Position numbers and translations under genes: made by a program | Source of the DNA: DATARR01 sp044868005 | GTDB taxonomy: Bacteria > Acidobacteriota > Thermoanaerobaculia > Multivoradales > UBA5704 | Reading direction: 5' to 3' | DNA length: 64,000 bases | Assembly (NCBI GenBank): GCA_044868005.1 | Contig: JBIOVX010000215.1 | Location: forward strand, 38,170-102,169 | Notes under the pieces: generated by a model | The model's database searches: none | The model's input: only the letters and a program-made list of their open reading frames with translations | Told to the model about the DNA's origin: nothing | Part shown: positions 17,167-24,699 of the stretch, one piece after another | Numbering within the stretch: position 1 is the first letter of the stretch | How the letters are laid out: each line of letters begins with the position of its first letter

Positions 17167-19110
17167 ATGCACCGGCATCTTCTCCGATTTCTCGGCACCG
17201 CGCTCCTCCTGCTGATCTCCCTCCCCTCCTCCTCGGCCCTCCTCTCCGATCCCGAGCTCGCCAAGGCTCCCTTCACCACCTCCGGCCCCGTGCAAGGCGT
17301 GAGCCTCGAAGTGATCGCGGGCAACCTGGGATCGCTGACCGGCGTCACCCACGCGGGCGACGGCCGGCTGTTCCTCACGCTGCGCGACGGCCGCATCATG
17401 ATCTTCGAGAACGGAGCGCTGCGCCCGCAGCCGTTCCTGGACATCCGCGGCCAGACCACGACCGACGGCGAGCGCGGTTTGCTCTCGACGGCGTTCCACC
17501 CCCGTTACGCCGAGACCGGCTTCTTCTTCATCAACTATACGAACAACTCGGGCGACACCGTCATCGCCCGCTATCACGTGTCGGGCGATCCCAACCGCGT
17601 CGATACGGCGAGCGCGCGGACGCTGCTTGTCATCGGTCAGCCTTTTTCGAATCACAACGGCGGCCAGGTCCAGTTCGGGCCGGACGGCTTCCTCTACATC
17701 GGCATGGGAGACGGCGGCGCGGCCTTCGATCCGGACTGCCGGGCGCAGAAGGGGAACGACCTCCTGGGCAAGATGCTGCGCATCGACGTCGATCAGAACG
17801 TCGATTCACCGCCCTTCTATGGCATCCCGGCCTCCAATCCCTTCCGCGGGCCGGGCGATCCACGGGACGAGGTGTGGGCGAGCGGCTTCCGCAATCCCTG
17901 GCGCTTCACCTTCGACCGGCAGACCGGCGACCTGTGGATCGGCGACGTGGGCCAGGGCCAGCGCGAGGAGATCGACTTTCAGCCGGCCGCCTCGCAGGGC
18001 GGCGAGAACTATGGCTGGAAGGTGATGGAGGGCACTCTCTGCTCCTCGAGCGACGCCTGCCCGGCCGGGACGCCGGCGTGCAACTCCTCGGCCTTTACGC
18101 CGCCGGTGCTCGAGTACGGCCACAGTCCCGGCTGCTCGGTGACGGGAGGTTTCGTCTACCGCGGCGCGTTGGCGCAGCTCCGCGGCGCCTACGTGTTCGG
18201 CGACTTCTGCAGCGGCGAGATCTGGGCCGCCTTCCGGCAGGGCCAGGGCTTCACCGTGCGCATCTTCGCCGGACGGGCCTCGGGGCTCACGTCCTTTGGG
18301 GAAGACTCGTCCGGCGAGCTCTACGCCGTGACGATCAACGGTCAGCTCTTCCGCTTCTCCGGCGAGTCGGCTCCCGCGCGGGCGGAGACCGTCGGGCTCT
18401 TCGACCCGGTAGCCTCCAAGTTCCAGTTCAAGAGCGCCAACACCGCCGCGGCCAAGGTCACCATCATCCGCTTCGGCCCACGCCGCAGCGGCTGGGTGCC
18501 GCTCGCCGGCGACTGGGACGGCGACGGCCGGACGACGGTGGGCTTCTACGATCCGACGACGGCCATCTTCCGGCTCAAGAACTCCACGCCCGGAGGCGCC
18601 TCGGACGTCATCTTTCAGGTGGACGCCCCCTCCGCCAACGTCACTCCGGTGGCCGGCGACTGGAACGGCGACGGCCGGGACACCGTCGGCCTCTACGACC
18701 GGAATACCGGCACCTTCCATCTCAAGAACGCCAACGACGGCTCCGGCTTCGATCTCGACCTCGAGGCCGGTTCGGCAGGAGCGCCTCTGGTCCCCATCGC
18801 GGGCGACTGGGACGGCAACGGCGCGGACACCGTCGGCCTCTTCGATCCCGCCGAGTCGGTCTTCGTGCTCGTCAGCTCCTTCACGGGCGGCGGCGGACCG
18901 GACGTGCAGGTCCAGTTCGGACCGCGCGGCCGGGGCTCGCTGCCGGTGGCGGGAGACTGGGACGGCGACGGCCGGGACGGCATCGGCGTCTACGATCCGG
19001 CCGCCGCCGTCTTCCGCCTGAAGAACGTGCTCGCCGCGGGGAGCCCCGACGCCGTGTTCCGCTTCGGACCCCGGCGCGGCGGCTGGAAGCCCCTGGCCGG
19101 CTCCTGGTGA
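17167..19110 (+). CDS. Exported glucose/sorbosone-dehydrogenase-like propeller with C-terminal GDWDGDG repeats
   Basis: A 647-residue secreted protein. A signal peptide (LRFLGTALLLLISLPSSSA) precedes a PQQ-dependent sugar-dehydrogenase-type six-blade propeller (about 35-395) with characteristic FSNHNGGQVQFGPDGFLYIGMGDGG, GSGFRNPWR-like ASGFRNPWRFTFD, WIGDVGQG and GENYGWKVMEG. Residues 400-647 hold about five copies of a GDWDGDGRDTVGLYDP-type repeat of about 48-50 residues, with acidic loops like FG-GAP/VCBS calcium-binding blades. ATG at 17167 has AAGGAG 8 bases upstream. Inference: an extracellular aldose-type oxidoreductase carrying a calcium-stabilised second propeller for binding. Substrate and true PQQ dependence are not shown by sequence alone. 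Confidence 0.85.
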   Translation: MHRHLLRFLGTALLLLISLPSSSALLSDPELAKAPFTTSGPVQGVSLEVIAGNLGSLTGVTHAGDGRLFLTLRDGRIMIFENGALRPQPFLDIRGQTTTDGERGLLSTAFHPRYAETGFFFINYTNNSGDTVIARYHVSGDPNRVDTASARTLLVIGQPFSNHNGGQVQFGPDGFLYIGMGDGGAAFDPDCRAQKGNDLLGKMLRIDVDQNVDSPPFYGIPASNPFRGPGDPRDEVWASGFRNPWRFTFDRQTGDLWIGDVGQGQREEIDFQPAASQGGENYGWKVMEGTLCSSSDACPAGTPACNSSAFTPPVLEYGHSPGCSVTGGFVYRGALAQLRGAYVFGDFCSGEIWAAFRQGQGFTVRIFAGRASGLTSFGEDSSGELYAVTINGQLFRFSGESAPARAETVGLFDPVASKFQFKSANTAAAKVTIIRFGPRRSGWVPLAGDWDGDGRTTVGFYDPTTAIFRLKNSTPGGASDVIFQVDAPSANVTPVAGDWNGDGRDTVGLYDRNTGTFHLKNANDGSGFDLDLEAGSAGAPLVPIAGDWDGNGADTVGLFDPAESVFVLVSSFTGGGGPDVQVQFGPRGRGSLPVAGDWDGDGRDGIGVYDPAAAVFRLKNVLAAGSPDAVFRFGPRRGGWKPLAGSW

Positions 19111-19120
19111 GATCCTTTAG

Positions 19121-19154
19121 GGGCGGCCCTATGTGGCCGCCCTGTTCTTCTTCG
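19121..19154 (+). terminator. Intrinsic terminator after the dehydrogenase-like gene
   Basis: Perfect 8-bp stem GGGCGGCC / GGCCGCCC with loop CTATGT, followed by T-rich TGTTCTTCTTCG, 10 bases after the stop at 19110. It separates this transcript from the lipoprotein gene that follows. Confidence 0.8.
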
Positions 19155-19187
19155 TTTCCGGCACGCAAGCTGCAGTGAAACAGCGGC

Positions 19188-20174
19188 GTGCGAGAGTGGA
19201 GCCGTTTACCGTGCATCCTGATGCTCCTCGGCCTGGCATTTTCAGGCTGCGGGGGCGGTAACGCCGACACCACCCACCCGGTGCCCGGCACGCCGCATCC
19301 GCGCGAGCCGGGCTCGGGAGGCGCCGTCCGCGCCGAGATGAAGGGCGTCAACCTGCGCATCGATCCATGGACGGTGATGGAGGTGCGCTGGCTGCACGGC
19401 GAGCTGGTGCCGACCGACGAGAACAAGCCGCCCTGGTTCGACGAGCCGAGCACCTTCAAGGTCAAGATCGACGCCGGCGAGGTCGCGCTCTCTCCGGAGA
19501 GCATGAGCGCGCTGATGAACAACTACGTCTTCAACTATCCCAACGCGCCGATCAGCGACGTCAAGATCGAGATCCACGACGGCAAGCTCCGCCAGTCCGC
19601 CACCCTGAACAGGAAGGTCAAGATCCACACCACAATCGAAGGCGATCTGTCGGTGACTCCGGAGGGGGACATCCGCCTGCATCCCACGTCTATCAAGGCC
19701 GGGGATCTGCCGGTGAAAGGCCTGCTCGACCTTCTGGACATCGAGCTCTCGGAGATGATCAAACCCATCGAAGCGCGTGGCGTGCGGGTCGTCGAGAACG
19801 ACTTGATCCTCGATCCCGAGCGGGTGACGCCTCCCCCCAAGATCGTCGGCCGGGTGACCGCGGTGCGCATCGAGGGGAATCGCATCGTCCAGGTCTTCGG
19901 CGGCGGCGCGGACAAGGGATCTCTGAAGCCGCCCGTCAAGGCGGATCACTACATGTTCTACCGCGGCGGCGAGCTGAGCTTCGGCAAGATGACGATGCAC
20001 AGCGCCGATCTCCAGATCGTCGACGCGGACCCGAAGGATCCCTTCAATTTCTTCCTTACCAAGTACAACCAGCAACTGGTGGCCGGCTACTCGCGCAGCA
20101 TGCCCGACAAGGGGCTGGTGGTCTTCATGCCCGATTTCGAGCAGTCCGGCGGCGAGAAGCTGGCGGCGCGCTAA
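19188..20174 (+). CDS. Exported lipoprotein of unknown function
   Basis: A 328-residue protein with a lipobox (LGLAFSGC, Cys at residue 21), so it should be lipid-anchored in the envelope. The mature part is rich in beta-strand and repeatedly alternates charged and hydrophobic residues (FKVKIDAGEVALSPESMSALM, DVKIEIHDGKLRQSATLNRKVKIHTTIEGDLSVTPEGDIRL), which recalls DUF2993/AsmA-like lipid-binding beta domains, but I cannot assign a family firmly. It starts with GTG at 19188 without a clear ribosome site. The D-aminoacylase homologue follows after 27 bases in the same direction, so they may be co-expressed, downstream of the terminator at 19121-19154. Confidence 0.75.
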   Translation: MREWSRLPCILMLLGLAFSGCGGGNADTTHPVPGTPHPREPGSGGAVRAEMKGVNLRIDPWTVMEVRWLHGELVPTDENKPPWFDEPSTFKVKIDAGEVALSPESMSALMNNYVFNYPNAPISDVKIEIHDGKLRQSATLNRKVKIHTTIEGDLSVTPEGDIRLHPTSIKAGDLPVKGLLDLLDIELSEMIKPIEARGVRVVENDLILDPERVTPPPKIVGRVTAVRIEGNRIVQVFGGGADKGSLKPPVKADHYMFYRGGELSFGKMTMHSADLQIVDADPKDPFNFFLTKYNQQLVAGYSRSMPDKGLVVFMPDFEQSGGEKLAAR

Positions 20175-20201
20175 AATCCCCAGATCTTTTGAGGAGATCC
20201 C

Positions 20202-21911
20202 ATGCGCCGACTGATCGCCTGGCTGCCCGTGCTCTGTCTGCTGTTCGCCTATCCCGGTGACACCCGCGCCGAGGAGGCGAAGACGTACGACCTCATCCTG
20301 CGGGGCGGCACGATCTACGACGGCTCGGGCGGCAAGCCGTTCGTGGGCGATGTGGCCATCAACGGTGATCGCATCGCCGCCGTCGGCTCTCTGGGCAGCG
20401 CCAAGGGCAAGGCGGAGATCGGCGTCAAGGGCCTCGCCGTTTCGCCGGGCTTCGTCAACATGCTGAGCTGGGCCACGGAGTCGCTGCTCGTGGATGGCCG
20501 CGCCCAGAGCGACATCCGCCAGGGCGTCACCCTGGAGGTCATGGGCGAGGGCGGCTCCATGGGCCCCCTCAACGAGACCATGAAGAAGGAGGCCGTCGAG
20601 CAGCAGGCGGACATCAAGTACGACGTCACCTGGACCACCCTCGGCGAGTATCTCGACCAGGTCGCGGCGCGCGGCATCGCGCCCAACGTCGCCTCGTTCG
20701 TCGGCGCCACGACGGTGCGCGTCCACGAGGTGGGCTACGCCAACCGGCCGCCCGCGCCCGAGGAGCTGGCGCGCATGCGCAAGCTCGTCGATCAGGCCAT
20801 GGAAGAGGGAGCGCTGGGCGTGGGCTCCTCGCTCATCTACGCTCCCGCCTTCTACGCCGACACGGATGAGCTGGTGGCCCTCTGCGAGGAAGCCGCGAAG
20901 CACGGCGGCATGTACATCTCCCACATGCGCAGCGAAGGCAACCGCCTGCTCGAAGCGATCGACGAGTTGATCGAGATCTCCCGCCGCGCCAAGCTGCCGG
21001 CAGAGATCTACCACCTGAAGGCCGCCGGCAAGCAGAACTGGGGCAAGCTCGACGCCGCCATCAAGAAGATCGAGGAAGCCCGCGCCGCCGGCCTCCAGAT
21101 CACCGCCGACATGTACACCTACACCGCGGGCGCCACGGGCCTCGATGCCTCCATGCCGCCCTGGGTGCAGGAAGGCGGCCTCGAAAGATGGATCGCCAAC
21201 ATGAAGGACCCGGCAACGCGCGCCAAGGTCAAGAAGGAGATGGAGACGCCGACCGACGCCTGGGAAAACTTCTTCGTCGCCGCCGGGCCGGAGAAAATCC
21301 TCCTCGTCGCCTTCAAGAACGACAAGCTGAAACCGTTGACGGGCAAGACCCTCGCCGAGGTCGCCAAGATGCGCGGCACCTCGCCGGCCGAGACGGCGAT
21401 GGACCTGGTGATCGAGGACGACAGCCGCGTGGGCACCGTCTACTTCCTGATGTCCGAGGACAACGTCCGCCGCCAGATCGCCCTGCCCTTCCTGAGCTTC
21501 GGCTCCGACGCCGAGGCTCCCGCCACGGAAGGCGTCTTCCTGAAGTCCAACCCGCATCCGCGGGCCTACGGCAATTTCGCCCGGCTGCTCGGCAAGTACG
21601 TGCGCGACGAGAAGGTGATCCCGCTGGAGGAGGCGATCCGCAAGCTGACCTCCCTGCCCAGCGGCAACCTCAAGATCCGCGACCGCGGGCTGCTCAAGGA
21701 AGGCTACTTCGCCGACCTCGCGATCTTCGACGCCGCGAAGATCCAGGACCATTCTACCTTCGACAAGCCGCATCAATACGCGACGGGCATGCGGCACGTC
21801 TTCGTCAACGGCGTCCAGGTGCTCAAGGACGGCGAGCCCACAGGGGCGGCAGCCGGGCGGGTGGTGCGGGGGCCGGGGTGGACAGGGTGGAAGAAGGAGA
21901 AGACGCGATAG
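20202..21911 (+). CDS. Exported D-aminoacylase-family amidohydrolase lacking the HxH metal motif
   Basis: Amidohydrolase of 569 residues with signal peptide (IAWLPVLCLLFAYPGDTRA). N-acyl-D-amino-acid deacylases cleave N-acyl groups from D-amino acids. The family's later ligands are visible: YISHMRSEGN, EIYHLKAAG and the catalytic Asp in SFGSDAEAP, plus the C-terminal KEGYFADLAIFDA. However, where members usually have PGFID-HSHSD, this protein reads PGFVNMLSW (residues 82-90), and the GNC cysteine position reads GEG (VMGEGGS). It may therefore use a single metal site or a different one. Start is supported by GAGGAG 6 bases before the ATG. Activity and substrate should be regarded as uncertain. 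Confidence 0.82.
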   Translation: MRRLIAWLPVLCLLFAYPGDTRAEEAKTYDLILRGGTIYDGSGGKPFVGDVAINGDRIAAVGSLGSAKGKAEIGVKGLAVSPGFVNMLSWATESLLVDGRAQSDIRQGVTLEVMGEGGSMGPLNETMKKEAVEQQADIKYDVTWTTLGEYLDQVAARGIAPNVASFVGATTVRVHEVGYANRPPAPEELARMRKLVDQAMEEGALGVGSSLIYAPAFYADTDELVALCEEAAKHGGMYISHMRSEGNRLLEAIDELIEISRRAKLPAEIYHLKAAGKQNWGKLDAAIKKIEEARAAGLQITADMYTYTAGATGLDASMPPWVQEGGLERWIANMKDPATRAKVKKEMETPTDAWENFFVAAGPEKILLVAFKNDKLKPLTGKTLAEVAKMRGTSPAETAMDLVIEDDSRVGTVYFLMSEDNVRRQIALPFLSFGSDAEAPATEGVFLKSNPHPRAYGNFARLLGKYVRDEKVIPLEEAIRKLTSLPSGNLKIRDRGLLKEGYFADLAIFDAAKIQDHSTFDKPHQYATGMRHVFVNGVQVLKDGEPTGAAAGRVVRGPGWTGWKKEKTR

Positions 21912-21944
21912 AATCGTTCTGATGTCAGTATCAGGAGAACGGTG

Positions 21945-22508
21945 ATGGCCACCGCAACCGTCGAGAAGACTCGCCGCTGGACCCGGGAGGAATATGAGCG
22001 CCTCGTCGACCAGGGCTTCTTTGATCCTGAAGAGAGACTCGAGTTGGTGGATGGGGTCATCTTCGAGATGAGCCCACAGAACCGGCGTCACGCGTTGGGA
22101 GTTCTGAAGATCCACAGCGCCCTATCGCCGCTTTTTTCGGAGGGCTTCCATTTCCAGATCCAGATGCCCATGGCGCTAGGCCCCGATTCGGAACCGGAGC
22201 CAGATCTGGCGGTGATTCCCGGGAAACCCGATGACTATCCCGAGGCTCATCCTTCCACAGCCGTTCTCGTCGTCGAGGTCGCAGACAGCTCCCTCCTCCG
22301 TGACCGCAACAAGGCGAGCCTCTACGCCCGCATGGGGATTCCTGAATACTGGCTGGAAAATCTCGTGAATAGATGTCTTGAGGTCTACCGGGAGCCCAAG
22401 GATGGTGTCTATACGTCGCGGACTGTTCTTCGCGCCGGAGATAGCGTCTCCCCGCTGGTTCGTCCCGAAGCGATGATCCCTGTCAAGAGTCTGCTGCCTC
22501 GGAAATAG
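21945..22508 (+). CDS. Uma2/DUF820-family PD-(D/E)XK nuclease-like protein
   Basis: A 187-residue protein of the Uma2 family, which is abundant in cyanobacteria and many soil bacteria and has a restriction-endonuclease fold. Signature segments are YERLVDQGFFDPEERLELVDGVIFEMSP, then EPEPDLAVI, VLVVEVADSSLLRDRNKASLYARMGIPEYWLEN. The D-x(n)-E-x-A/K arrangement (EPDLAVI ... VEVADSS) supplies the putative active site. ATG at 21945 follows AGGAG at 7 bases; a GTG three bases earlier is less likely. No methylase or defence partner adjoins it. Its role is unknown; members are often mobile and multi-copy. Array B starts directly downstream. Confidence 0.85.
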   Translation: MATATVEKTRRWTREEYERLVDQGFFDPEERLELVDGVIFEMSPQNRRHALGVLKIHSALSPLFSEGFHFQIQMPMALGPDSEPEPDLAVIPGKPDDYPEAHPSTAVLVVEVADSSLLRDRNKASLYARMGIPEYWLENLVNRCLEVYREPKDGVYTSRTVLRAGDSVSPLVRPEAMIPVKSLLPRK

Positions 22509-22559
22509 CCTGGGTGTGGTAGCCCGATCTCTTGCGGCTTGCCTCCTTCTTTCGTGAGA

Positions 22560-23125
22560 CCCACGGGCCTACGGCGAGACCTCATGGCCACGGCGCGCAT
22601 TGGGAGAACCCCGCGATCCGACCTCTTGATCCTGCTGCGTGCTGAAGGGGTAACGGCGCAGGATCTCGGACTCCTGTCGCCGGACCTCGTAGTCGCGTCG
22701 CCCAACCTCAGAGTCCCGTCACCCGACCTCGGAGTCGCATCACCCAACCTCGAGGCCGCGTCGCTCGACCTTGGAGTCCTGTCGCCCAACCTCGAAGTCC
22801 CGTCACCAGACCCGCGAGCTGCCTGTCGTGACCTCTCGGTCTGGCGCGCGACCCGCAGGTCCGGCGGGCCGGATCCGGCGGTCGCGGTTCGTGACCTCCG
22901 GGTCCTGGCCGGCGACGAGCGGGGCACGGGGGGCGCACCGCAGGTCCGGCACCGTGACTCCGAGGTCGGGTGTCAGCCCGCGGAGGTCGCGTCAGGCAGC
23001 TCGCAGGTCCGGTGACGGGACTCTGAGGTCGGGTGACGGGACTCCGAGGTCGGACGACGGAACTCCAAGGTCGGACGACGGAACTCCAAGGTCGGACGAC
23101 GCGATTTCTCGGTCACGGGACGGCC
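22560..23125. repeat. Array B: degenerate 21-bp tandem repeat at a convergent junction
   Basis: About 25-27 units fill the gap between the 3' ends of the Uma2 gene and the ketoacyl synthase gene. Starts at 22683, 22704 and 22725 begin GACCTCGTAG, AACCTCAGAG and GACCTCGGAG, exactly 21 bases apart, alternating GACCTC and AACCTC. Near the right end, two identical units begin at 23061 and 23082 (AACTCCAAGGTCGGACGACG), followed in register at 23103. A few middle units are 20 or 22 bp. The left part encodes PDLGVAS/PNLEVPS-like heptads in one frame, but the register slips with the indels, so coding is doubtful. The unit sequence differs from arrays A and C. Confidence 0.85.
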
Positions 23126-23150
23126 GTCGCTTGGCATCTGCGCTGTGGCC

Positions 23151-24368
23151 TCACCCCTCCTCCCACCGCCGAAACGCCAGCACCACGTTCAACCCGCCGA
23201 AGGCGAAGGAGTTGGAGAGCGCGTTGCGGACCTCCGCCCGCCGCGCTTCGTTGGGCACCACGTCGAGATCGCACTCCGGGTCGGGCTCGTTGAAACCGAT
23301 CGTCGGCGGCAGCAGGCCGTCGCGCAGCGCCAGCACCGTGGCCACGCATTCGATGGCGCCCGCGGCTCCCAAGGTGTGGCCGTGCATCGACTTGGTGGAG
23401 CTCACCGCCAGCCGGCCGGCGTGATCGCCGAAGACCTCTCGGACGGCGCGCGTCTCCATCGGATCGTTCGCCACGGTGCCGGTGCCGTGGGCGTTGATGT
23501 AGTCCACGTCCTCAGGTCTCAGGCCGGCGTCTTCGAGACAGGCGGTCAGGGCCCGTGCCGCGCCTTCGGCCAGCGGCAGGGTGATGTGGTGCGCGTCCGA
23601 GGACATGCCGCAGCCGGTGATCTCGGCGAGGATGGGTGCTCCCCGCTCTTCGGCCCGCTTGAGCGTCTCCAGGACCAGCGCCGCGCCGCCTTCGCCGAGC
23701 ACCAGGCCCTGGCGGTCCTTGGAGAACGGCCGGCAGACCTCCGGCGCTACCACGCGCAGCGCCTCCCAGGCCTTGAGGTTCGCCCAGGTGAACGGCGTCT
23801 CGCTGCCCCCTGCGATCGCCGCGTCGGCCATACCCTGGCGCACCATCCAGAAGGCCAGACCCACGGCGTGGGCTGAGGAGGAGCAGGCGGTGGAGACGGT
23901 GAAGCAGGGACCGCTGATCCCCAGCTCCATGGAGATATGGCTCGCGCCGGCGTTGGCCATGGCGCGCGGGATGGTGAGCGGCTCGATGCGCGGCCGCCCT
24001 TCATGGAAGAGGTCCCAGTAGGCCTTCTCCTCCGTCAACTGGCCGCCCAGGCAGGAGCCCGTCACCACGGCGGTGCGACCGCGCAGCCCGTCGTCCCATT
24101 CGATGCCGGAGGAGCGCACGGCCTCGCGCGTGGCGACGATCAGCAGTTGCGCGAAGCGGTCGAGGAGCTCGCAGCTCTTGCGGTCGAAAAGCTGGTCGGC
24201 TTCGAAGCCGCGCACCTGCGCGCCGGTCTTGAAGCGGAGCTGGGCGGTGTCGAACCCCTCGATCGGACCGACGCCGGAGCGGCCTCCGGTAAGCGCGCCC
24301 CAGAATTCGTCTACCGAGTGACCCAGCGCCGAGACGGCGCCGAGGCCCGTGACGACGACGCGCCGCAT
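23151..24368 (-). CDS. fabF: 3-oxoacyl-ACP synthase II (KAS II, FabF-like)
   Basis: Condenses malonyl-ACP with acyl-ACP during fatty acid or polyketide chain elongation. The complete Cys-His-His set is present: nucleophile in TVSTACSSSAHA, then INAHGTGT and KSMHGHTLGAAGA, with the closing NSFAFGGLN. Length of 405 residues is normal. Its ATG overlaps the ACP gene stop (TGATG), so the pair is translationally coupled and probably works together. Because the upstream genes are a TetR regulator and a VWA protein and not the usual fabD/fabG, this is likely a dedicated accessory ACP/KAS pair and not the housekeeping copy; that is inference. Confidence 0.92.
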   Translation of the reverse strand: MRRVVVTGLGAVSALGHSVDEFWGALTGGRSGVGPIEGFDTAQLRFKTGAQVRGFEADQLFDRKSCELLDRFAQLLIVATREAVRSSGIEWDDGLRGRTAVVTGSCLGGQLTEEKAYWDLFHEGRPRIEPLTIPRAMANAGASHISMELGISGPCFTVSTACSSSAHAVGLAFWMVRQGMADAAIAGGSETPFTWANLKAWEALRVVAPEVCRPFSKDRQGLVLGEGGAALVLETLKRAEERGAPILAEITGCGMSSDAHHITLPLAEGAARALTACLEDAGLRPEDVDYINAHGTGTVANDPMETRAVREVFGDHAGRLAVSSTKSMHGHTLGAAGAIECVATVLALRDGLLPPTIGFNEPDPECDLDVVPNEARRAEVRNALSNSFAFGGLNVVLAFRRWEEG

Positions 24369-24643
24369 CAGGCGGGAGCGCCTTCCACCAAGGGCCGCAG
24401 CTTCTCCACCGCCATGCGGATGCTCGTGATCTCCTGGGCGACGGCGTCCGGGATGCTGATCGAGAAGCTGTCCTCCAGCGCGAAGACGATGTTGATGCCA
24501 TCGAGCGAGTCGAAGCCGAGCTCCTCGAACGTGGTGTCGAGCCCGATCGCCGAAGCGAGCCGGCCTCCCTTCTCGGCGATGATCGCGATCACCCGGCGGG
24601 CCAGGGGATCGAGATCGGAATTGGCAGTCGCGGTCTCTAGCAT
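24368..24643 (-). CDS. Acyl carrier protein
   Basis: A 91-residue acidic helical carrier protein. The phosphopantetheine attachment Ser is in LGFDSLDGINIV, the standard DSL motif, followed by the ACP helix-III region (FSISIPDAVAQEITSI). It has a slightly long N terminus relative to AcpP. Two start codons are possible: ATG at 24643 (MLETATANSD), used here, and ATG at 24661, which adds MREETT; both have weak ribosome sites. It lies 56 bases downstream of the VWA gene and directly upstream of the KAS II gene. It would carry acyl intermediates for that synthase. Confidence 0.9.
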   Translation of the reverse strand: MLETATANSDLDPLARRVIAIIAEKGGRLASAIGLDTTFEELGFDSLDGINIVFALEDSFSISIPDAVAQEITSIRMAVEKLRPLVEGAPA

Positions 24644-24699
24644 CGTGGTTTCTTCCCTCATATCGGCCGTTCCTTGCAAGGTCGGCGCCTTGTTTCGCG

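Noticed and set aside
22539..23015. Proline/valine heptad protein in array B (PDLGVAS, PNLEVPS)
   Set aside because: The heptad register breaks at 20- and 22-bp units and the composition becomes arginine-rich; more likely a by-product of the 21-bp repeat.
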